DNA of 40,467 nt from contig DWVP01000010.1 in NCBI GenBank assembly GCA_019120175.1, forward strand, positions 1-40,467, in the 5' to 3' direction. Position numbers and translations under genes: made by a program. The DNA is from Candidatus Corynebacterium faecigallinarum. GTDB taxonomy: Bacteria > Actinomycetota > Actinomycetes > Mycobacteriales > Mycobacteriaceae. A model generated the notes under the pieces. That model was given only the letters and a program-made list of their open reading frames with translations, searched no databases and was not told the DNA's origin. Positions 35,454 to 40,467 of this stretch are shown piece by piece; within the stretch, counting starts at the first letter, position 1, and every line of letters begins with the position of its first letter.

Positions 35454-35792
35454 TCAGGTGGTGGTGTCGTCCTCGGCGAGGAAGGCGTCGAGTCGGTCGA
35501 CGCGGGCCCGCCAGAGGTGTTCGTAGTGGCTCAGGAGTTCCTGCGCGCGCCGGACGGTTGCCGGGTTGCCGCGGATGATCCGTTCCCGACCTTGGGGGAT
35601 GCGCTTGACCAGGTCGGCGGCCTCCAGGACACGGACGTGCTTCTGGACGGCGGCGAAGGACATGTCGTAGTCATCGGCGAGGGTCGTCAGTGATGCCTCC
35701 TCGGTGAGGGTGCGGCGCACGATGTCCCGCCGGGTTCGGTCGGCCAGGGCCTTGAAGATCCGGTCGGTCTCGTCATCGTCGAGCGTCTTCAT
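35454..35792 (-). CDS. ArsR-family transcriptional regulator
   Basis: This 112-residue winged-helix regulator has the ArsR fold: FKALADRTRRDIVRRTL, the recognition helix in DDYDMSFAAVQKHVRVLEAADL and the beta wing RIPQGRERIIRGNP. No cysteine cluster for metal binding is seen, so it probably senses a small organic ligand or protein-protein contact. The ATG at 35792 has GGAG at 7 nt and is preferred to 35822. It controls the SRPBCC gene downstream (13 bp) and, by the palindrome at 35824-35843, probably itself. Confidence 0.9.
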   Translation of the reverse strand: MKTLDDDETDRIFKALADRTRRDIVRRTLTEEASLTTLADDYDMSFAAVQKHVRVLEAADLVKRIPQGRERIIRGNPATVRRAQELLSHYEHLWRARVDRLDAFLAEDDTTT

Positions 35793-35823
35793 CGGTGACT
35801 CCGGGTGGTGCGGTAGGGACATT

Positions 35824-35843
35824 GTGAAACCGTTTAGTTTCAC
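35824..35843. promoter_or_regulatory. ArsR operator palindrome
   Basis: GTGAAAC-cgttta-GTTTCAC is a perfect 7-bp inverted repeat with a 6-bp spacer, lying 32 bp before the ArsR-family start. This spacing and dyad size fit a winged-helix dimer, so autoregulation of the regulator-SRPBCC operon is likely. It also lies 89 bp before the xthA start, so it could reach that gene too. Confidence 0.75.
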
Positions 35844-35932
35844 GTTACGCCGGGGTGTGGTGACCGTCAAGGGCATCACGCTGGTGGCAGCGACTCCGGG
35901 CGTCCTGACCTCCACGAGGTAGTCTCACAGGC

Positions 35933-36877
35933 ATGCTGCGAATCGCCACCGCCAACGTCAACGGGATCCGAGCCGCGCAGCGACGCGGGTTCGGCACCTG
36001 GTTGGCGGGCCGTGGCTGCGATGTCGTCGCACTGCAGGAAATCCGTGCGCAGGCGGACAAGCTTCCCGAGGCGGCCTTCGGCGACTACCACGTCGCGCTG
36101 GAGACCGGTGATATCCCAGGACGCAACGGCGTCGCCGTGCTCACCCGCACCGCGCCGGAGGCGGTGCGCACCTGGAGCGGGACGGCCCTGTTCGGGCGCC
36201 CGCATGCCACGTCGGCGGACCTGGACGAGGCTACCGCGGCCGACCATGTCCCGCTGGCACGGAAGTTGCGTCCCTTCGCTGCTCAGGGACGCTATATCGA
36301 GGTCGACCTGGCTGATGTGCCGGTGACCGTCGCCAACCTCTACCTGCCCAAAGGCGGGCTACCCGCCGAGCTGCAGCGTCCTGGCAGCATGCGCGAGGCC
36401 CCCGACGGCGGTGCGCGCTACCAGCGCAAGATGAACTTCCTCGTCGGGTTCGGACGCTACCTCACGGCCACGCGCCGGGCAGCCGCGGCGTCCGGCCGGG
36501 AGTTTCTGCTGATGGGGGACATGAATATCGCGCACACCCGCCACGACCTCACGAACTGGCGTAGCAATCAGAAACACGACGGCTTCCTGCCCGAGGAGCG
36601 CGACTGGTTCGACCGGCAACTCTCGCCACGCACCCTCGTCGACGTCGTGCGGAGACTGCATCCGGACACCGACGGGCCGTACTCCTGGTGGTCGTGGGCG
36701 GGGGCGTCCTTCGCCAAGGACGTCGGCTGGCGGATCGACTACCACCTCGCTTCGCCCGGGCTTGCGAGCGCCGCGGTGCGTGCTGAAGTCGACCGTGAGG
36801 TCAACGGTGTGCGGTTGTCCGACCACGCGCCGGTGGTTGTGGACTACGGCCGTCCGATACCGCCTCGCACAGGGTAG
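35933..36877 (+). CDS. xthA: Exodeoxyribonuclease III
   Basis: This 314-residue enzyme belongs to the ExoIII/APE family, which cuts DNA at abasic sites and degrades 3' ends during base excision repair. Family residues are Asn in TANVNGIR, Glu36 in ALQEIR, Asp196 and Asn198 in GDMNIAH, and the final Asp-His pair at 297-298 in SDHAPV. About 45 residues longer than typical, mainly an insert after the LFGRPHATSADLDEAT segment and PGSMREAPDGGA. ATG start at 35933 with GAGG upstream. It is divergent from the ArsR-family gene. Confidence 0.95.
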   Translation: MLRIATANVNGIRAAQRRGFGTWLAGRGCDVVALQEIRAQADKLPEAAFGDYHVALETGDIPGRNGVAVLTRTAPEAVRTWSGTALFGRPHATSADLDEATAADHVPLARKLRPFAAQGRYIEVDLADVPVTVANLYLPKGGLPAELQRPGSMREAPDGGARYQRKMNFLVGFGRYLTATRRAAAASGREFLLMGDMNIAHTRHDLTNWRSNQKHDGFLPEERDWFDRQLSPRTLVDVVRRLHPDTDGPYSWWSWAGASFAKDVGWRIDYHLASPGLASAAVRAEVDREVNGVRLSDHAPVVVDYGRPIPPRTG

Positions 36878-36922
36878 GTGATGTGCTACAACTGTTGACA
36901 CCATCCAAGGAGGGGGAGGGTT

Positions 36923-37445
36923 GTGAACAGTTCCTATTCGCATGATCGACCGGGGTTCGACACCAGGAGGTGTTCTGCCGCCGCTGTACGGAGCGCAGCA
37001 GGAGAACGCCGGCCAGTACAGCCAGCATGGCTGGTACGACCAGCACGGTACAGTGCCCTCCGGCGTGCCGGGATACCCTACGGTGCCGCCCGGATATCAC
37101 CCGCAGTCGAGAGTGGCTGCGGCGTGCCTGGCCTTCTTCCTCGGTGGCTTCGGGGCGCACAACTTCTACATCGGCCTGCGTTAGCGGGCCACCGTCCAGC
37201 TCTGTGTCACCCTCGGCAGTGTGGCAATCATCTCTCTGGGGGCTGTGGTGATGTTGATCGGTCTCGGCGATCCGAACGTCTCCTACGGCGATGACGAGGT
37301 CATGACCGGACTCGGCGCGCTGCTGTTCATCGGTGGCTGCCTGTTGGTACCGGCGGTGACGATCCGGGCATTCGTCAAGCTCTTCATGATCCTGACCAGC
37401 AACGGCAGGTACGGGCAGGACCGCTACGGTGTCCCCATGCGCTGA
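36923..37445 (+). pseudogene. TM2-domain protein with a frameshift and an amber stop
   Basis: A strong ribosome binding site (AAGGAGGGGGAGGG) precedes GTG 36923, which reads MNSSYSHDRPGFDT; a frame change near 36960 leads to GGVLPPLYGAQQENAGQYSQ and on to the TM2-domain motif FFLGGFGAHNFYIGLR. There a TAG (37182-37184) stops the frame, yet the downstream part RATVQLCV..., a second helix pair and the end at 37445 continue in frame. TM2 proteins are small membrane proteins of unknown role. Two lesions argue for a true pseudogene unless the sequence is wrong. Confidence 0.75.
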
Positions 37446-37469
37446 TCGTCACGCTGATCACTCTGTTGC

Positions 37470-38291
37470 TCAGATCGCGTACCCCGTCACCGGGCCCGCC
37501 GTGTTCGGCTCCCAGCCCAGGGCCGGGGCGACGTGCTCGGCGAAGTTCTGCAGGATCCGCAGGTTCGCGTCCACGCCCAGCTGGCTGGGGATGGTCAGCA
37601 TCAGGGTGTCGGCCTCCATGACCGCAGCATCCTCGTTGAGTTGCTCGATGAGTGCGTCCGGCTCATCGGCGTAGGTGCGTCCGAACGTCGCCTGCCCGTC
37701 GTCGATGTAACCGACTCCGCCGTTGTCACCGCGTCCGAAACGCATCCGGTCCTCCTGCGACAGGATCGGGAAGATGGAGCGGGACACTGACACCCGCGGT
37801 GTCCACGCGTGTCCGGCCTCCTTCCACGCGGCACGGTAGGCACGGATCTGGTTGGCCTGCAGCTCGCTGAACTCCTCTCCGTTCGCTTCGGTGAGCAGGG
37901 TGGAACTCATCAGGTTCACGCCCTTCTGCGCGGCCCACACAGCGGTGTCGCGGGACCCGGCGCCCCACCAGATGTGCTTGCGCAGTGACAGGGACGTCGG
38001 CATGACCGGCACCGGGACATTCGGTTGGTACATGCGTGGATACTGCTCCTCGGAGGGTAGGGAGGTGGCCATGCCCTCGCCGTCGACGGCGGCCATGAGC
38101 CGGTCGAACTTCTCCCGCGCCATGGCCGCACCCTTGGGGTCGGACGGTTCGGTGGCGTAGCCGAAGGCCTCGTAGCCGCGGTCGACCGGCTCGGGTGACC
38201 CTCGGGAGACGCCGAGGGCGACCCGACCGTCGGACAGCAGGTCAAGCTGGGCGGCCTCCTCGGCCAGGTGCAGCGGGTTCTCGTAGCGCAT
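37470..38291 (-). pseudogene. LLM-class flavin-dependent oxidoreductase, 5'-truncated by a mobile element
   Basis: The remaining 273 codons match a luciferase-like flavin oxidoreductase: YENPLHLAEEAAQLDLLSDGRVALGVSRGSP, WGAGSRDTAVWAAQKGVNLMSS and a C-terminal barrel end. The expected first 80 residues or so are missing; coding similarity starts at MRYENPL (38291), exactly where the mobile element with the serine recombinase begins. The other part of the gene should lie beyond the element, right of the window. The gene is probably inactive. Confidence 0.85.
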
Positions 38292-38328
38292 ATCTGAGTT
38301 GTGACACTCGTTGGGTAAGCTCGGTTGC
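38291..38328. other. Left attachment junction (attL) of the mobile element
   Basis: The change from the oxidoreductase coding to unrelated DNA falls at about 38288-38300, and the recombinase ATG follows 38 bp later. Serine integrases are commonly encoded next to their attL. The 2-bp core cannot be fixed without the right end or the empty target. Confidence 0.6.
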
Positions 38329-39765
38329 ATGGTTGAGCTGGTATCGCTGAGGAAGACGAACGAGGTCGCCGCATACGTCCGCGCCTCGATGGACCGTAAG
38401 GGCGACCGGTGGACCGTCGAGACCCAGCTGCGGAGGATCAGGGCGCTGGCCGAGGCCAAGGACTGGACCGTGGTCGAGGTCTACGAGGACAACTCGGTGT
38501 CGGCGACGAAGAAGCGCCGCGCTGGCACCCGTTGGGCCGAGATGCTGGATGACGCCCGAGCGGGCCGGTTCTCGATGGTCGTCGCGGTGGACATGGACCG
38601 TCTCCTGCGCAGCACGAAGGACCTCAACACCCTGATCGACCTCGGCCTCCGCGTCGTCACCGTTGACGGCGAGATCGACCTCTCGACGGCGGACGGGGAG
38701 TTCCGAGCGACAATGCTCGCCGCCCTCGCCCGGTTCGAGGCTCGGCGCAAGGCCGAGCGCCAGATCAGATCGAACGAGCGCCGACGCACAGAAGGCATCC
38801 CCACGTCGGCCTGGAAGGCGTTCGGCTGGACGCGAGATGGCGAGCTGATCCCCGAGGAGGCCGAGGCCGTCCGGCGGGCGTTCGATGCGTTCCTCGGTGA
38901 GCCGTCGCTCTCGATCCGGCGCATCCGTGAGGACCTGAACAGCGCTGGTCACCTCACCGCGCGCGGGTCGGAGTTCTCCGTCGATGCCGTGCGGTACCTG
39001 CTGGCGAACCCTCTTTACGCTGGCTACATCAAGCACTACGCCTCGGGCGAGCTGTACCCCGTACAAGGGGACAAGTTCCCAGCCATCGTCAGCGAGCAGA
39101 CCTGGCGGGCGGCGGTGGCGAAGCTGGAGGACAACGTGCGGAGGTCGGTGAGGCAGGGCAACCAGCCGAAGTACCTCCTGTCCACGATCGGGCTGTGCGG
39201 TAAGTGCGGTGCGACGCTCGTTTCGGGGACGAACAGCCGCAAGCAGCCGACGTACCGCTGCGGCGAGCAGTTCCACCTCACGCGCCAGCGCGAGCCCGTC
39301 GATGCGATGGTCACCGAGGCGGTGCTCACCCGACTGTCCTCGGTGGACGTGCACGACCTCGTGATGCCGCAGGAAAACGCCGGGGCGGACCGCGAGGAGC
39401 TGCTGACCGAGCGGAACGCCCTGGTCGAGCGCGTCAAGGAACTGAGCCCGCTGCTGCGAGACATCCACCAGCCCGTGCTGGAGATCACCGCGGCGATCAA
39501 CGACGTGAAGGCCCGCATCGACGAGATCGACGCGGAGCTGCTCGACCGTTCGGTGTCGGTGACGGCGAAGCTGCTTGCGGACGTGGATGAGACGGTCGGC
39601 ACTGCTGAGCGCCGCGAGGTTGTCGAGACGAAGTGGAAGGGGTTGGACATGGAACGTCGCCGGATGCTTGTAGACGAGCTGATGACGGTGACCATTGATC
39701 CCGTCGCGCCTGGTCACGTGAGGTTCGACCCCAACCTCATTCGTATAGATCCGCGTCGTGACTGA
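38329..39765 (+). CDS. Serine-family site-specific recombinase
   Basis: This 478-residue recombinase is the likely integrase of the element. The resolvase domain has catalytic Ser20 (AYVRASMDRKG), SATKKRRAGTRWAEML and VAVDMDRLLRS with conserved Arg; then a Recombinase domain (RRIREDLNSAGHLTARG, LANPLYAGYIKHYASGE), a zinc ribbon (GLCGKCGATLVSG... YRCGEQ) and a coiled coil of about 60 residues. It acts by Ser-linked strand exchange and would integrate or excise the element at attP/attB. ATG 38329 is preferred; TTG 38311 is an in-frame alternative. It lies 38 bp from the truncated oxidoreductase. The next genes downstream are short, phage- or plasmid-like. Confidence 0.95.
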   Translation: MVELVSLRKTNEVAAYVRASMDRKGDRWTVETQLRRIRALAEAKDWTVVEVYEDNSVSATKKRRAGTRWAEMLDDARAGRFSMVVAVDMDRLLRSTKDLNTLIDLGLRVVTVDGEIDLSTADGEFRATMLAALARFEARRKAERQIRSNERRRTEGIPTSAWKAFGWTRDGELIPEEAEAVRRAFDAFLGEPSLSIRRIREDLNSAGHLTARGSEFSVDAVRYLLANPLYAGYIKHYASGELYPVQGDKFPAIVSEQTWRAAVAKLEDNVRRSVRQGNQPKYLLSTIGLCGKCGATLVSGTNSRKQPTYRCGEQFHLTRQREPVDAMVTEAVLTRLSSVDVHDLVMPQENAGADREELLTERNALVERVKELSPLLRDIHQPVLEITAAINDVKARIDEIDAELLDRSVSVTAKLLADVDETVGTAERREVVETKWKGLDMERRRMLVDELMTVTIDPVAPGHVRFDPNLIRIDPRRD

Positions 39766-39947
39766 CACGCGAGTTGAGTCATCGTTGCAACGGTGAGTCT
39801 TGTCGTGGGAGAATGGTTGCAGACAAGAAGATCCCACCGGGGCCGCGACTTAGAAGCGCGGGGTTCTGCTCCCGGATGAGTAGCCGGTCAAACAGCCCAA
39901 CTACCGTGGCGGGGAACCGGAAGCACACTCATGTTTGAGGACTTCCG
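39766..39947 (+). other. Gap between recombinase and cargo genes
   Basis: No gene is recognised. TTGCAA (about 39784) and GAGAAT (about 39808) could be a promoter with an 18-bp spacer for the downstream small genes. A hairpin CCGCG-acttagaag-CGCGG lies about 39843-39861. GAGGA precedes the next ATG by 7 nt. Confidence 0.35.
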
Positions 39948-40160
39948 ATGTCTGTCGTTATCGACTCCCCCCGCGCATACGCGCAGGATCGTTCTGGGCT
40001 TGACCAGGACCTGAACCCCGTTTCGCAGGCTGATGGGATCGATCCCGTCATCGCCGCTGCCAGTGCCGCCGGTCGCCGCGCCGGTGAGCGCCTGTCGCTC
40101 ACGCCGCTGACCCCGCGCCAGCGCGCCGCCGTCGCCGCAGTGATGGGCGGTGATCGCTGA
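39948..40160 (+). CDS. Hypothetical small protein of the mobile element
   Basis: This 70-residue protein is not recognised. The N-terminus is polar (SPRAYAQDRSGLDQDL) and the C-terminus is Ala/Arg-rich with a helix (LTPRQRAAVAAVMGGDR). The ATG at 39948 has GAGGA at suitable spacing. Its stop overlaps the next start by 1 nt, so it is translated with the following gene. Such small genes follow integrases in actinobacterial integrative elements. Confidence 0.65.
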   Translation: MSVVIDSPRAYAQDRSGLDQDLNPVSQADGIDPVIAAASAAGRRAGERLSLTPLTPRQRAAVAAVMGGDR

Positions 40161-40408
40161 TGAGCGCCAACTCCGCCGCCTTCGACCACGTGAACGCCTT
40201 TCGTTGGCGTCTGGGCGATCCGGCTCTCGCCGACACCGAGGCCCGCCTCTACGACCTCGGCGTGCTCCGTTCTGTACTGGAAGAGGCCGTCGAGATCGCC
40301 GTCGCTGACGCCCGCGCCGAGGGCGTGACCTGGGCCAAGATCGGCGACGCCCTCGGCGTCACGCACCAGGCCGTCATCAAGCGCTACAGCAAGGGCGGTG
40401 CCCGATGA
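40160..40408 (+). CDS. Small helix-turn-helix protein of the mobile element
   Basis: This 82-residue protein has a C-terminal helix-turn-helix-like segment (EGVTWAKIGDALGVTHQAVIKRYSKGG), typical of small regulators of mobile elements, and a helical N-terminal dimerisation part. It could regulate excision or transfer genes. ATG at 40160 overlaps the previous stop; the next gene starts at 40405 inside its stop (ATGA). Confidence 0.72.
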   Translation: MSANSAAFDHVNAFRWRLGDPALADTEARLYDLGVLRSVLEEAVEIAVADARAEGVTWAKIGDALGVTHQAVIKRYSKGGAR

Positions 40409-40467
40409 GCACCACCGACCGCACCAGCGCCCTCGTGTCCGCCGACCTGACCCCGCCCGGAGGGCCT
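40405..40467 (+). CDS. Start of a further mobile-element gene, cut by the window end
   Basis: An ATG at 40405 overlaps the previous stop by 4 nt and opens 21 codons beginning MSTTDRTSALVSADLTPP, with no stop before the window ends. The tight coupling to the preceding small genes is the main support; nothing of the function is visible. Confidence 0.6.
   Translation, partial: MSTTDRTSALVSADLTPPGGP

Noticed and set aside
38242..39837. 531-codon - strand frame opposite the serine recombinase
   Set aside because: Shadow of the recombinase gene, which has clear catalytic motifs and a zinc ribbon.

Overview
The window looks like a chromosomal segment of a high-GC actinobacterium of the Corynebacterium / Mycobacteriales type. 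The grounds are uniformly GC-rich coding, a dnaK-grpE and dnaJ-hspR heat-shock locus with HspR (HAIR) operators, an AlaT-type aminotransferase, a LysI/ArcD-like permease, GTG starts and many 1-8 bp start/stop overlaps. The species cannot be fixed from the sequence alone.

Layout. 1-3902: a tightly overlapping + strand operon tatA-tatC-tatB followed by a NarL-type sensor kinase and response regulator. 4050-6774: tRNA-Gly(CCC), a family 2 glycoside hydrolase and a dCTP deaminase. 7162-10670: a membrane alpha/beta hydrolase (-) and UDP-glucose 6-dehydrogenase (+). 10632-14341 (- strand): an alanine-type aminotransferase, then a second sensor kinase, a small secreted peptide whose C-terminus carries two cysteines, and a second LuxR-type regulator. 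14429-16495 (-): an Asn/Gly-repeat membrane protein and an esterase. 16709: a 22-residue hydrophobic peptide gene with an excellent ribosome binding site and a terminator. 17118-19693: dnaK-grpE behind three HAIR-like sites. 19726-24972: a block that separates grpE from dnaJ. It holds a DUF559-like nuclease gene bracketed by two related long palindromes, a Tat-secreted glycosidase-like protein and an unrecognised protein. 25114-26861: dnaJ-hspR with its own half-HAIR promoter. 26877-33044: an MFS/lipase fusion pseudogene, DoxX, PhzF, an amino-acid permease, a VapBC toxin-antitoxin pair and an S33 peptidase. 33061-37445: remnants, a TipAS-domain protein, an ArsR-SRPBCC pair, exodeoxyribonuclease III and a TM2-domain pseudogene. 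From about 38291 to the end: the left end of a mobile element (serine recombinase plus small cargo genes) that has cut off the 5' end of an LLM-type flavin oxidoreductase gene.

How the genes may work together. The Tat genes encode a translocase that could export the Tat-signal glycosidase at 20984-23824. Both two-component systems resemble envelope or signal sensing modules. The second one (sensor, secreted peptide with a Cys-8-Cys tail, regulator) is laid out like a peptide-signalling circuit and is the best candidate for an undescribed system here. The PSM-like 22-residue peptide and the palindrome-bracketed nuclease cassette are the other strong candidates. Several genes carry in-frame microsatellite-like codon repeats in acidic or linker regions, which seems to be a habit of this genome.
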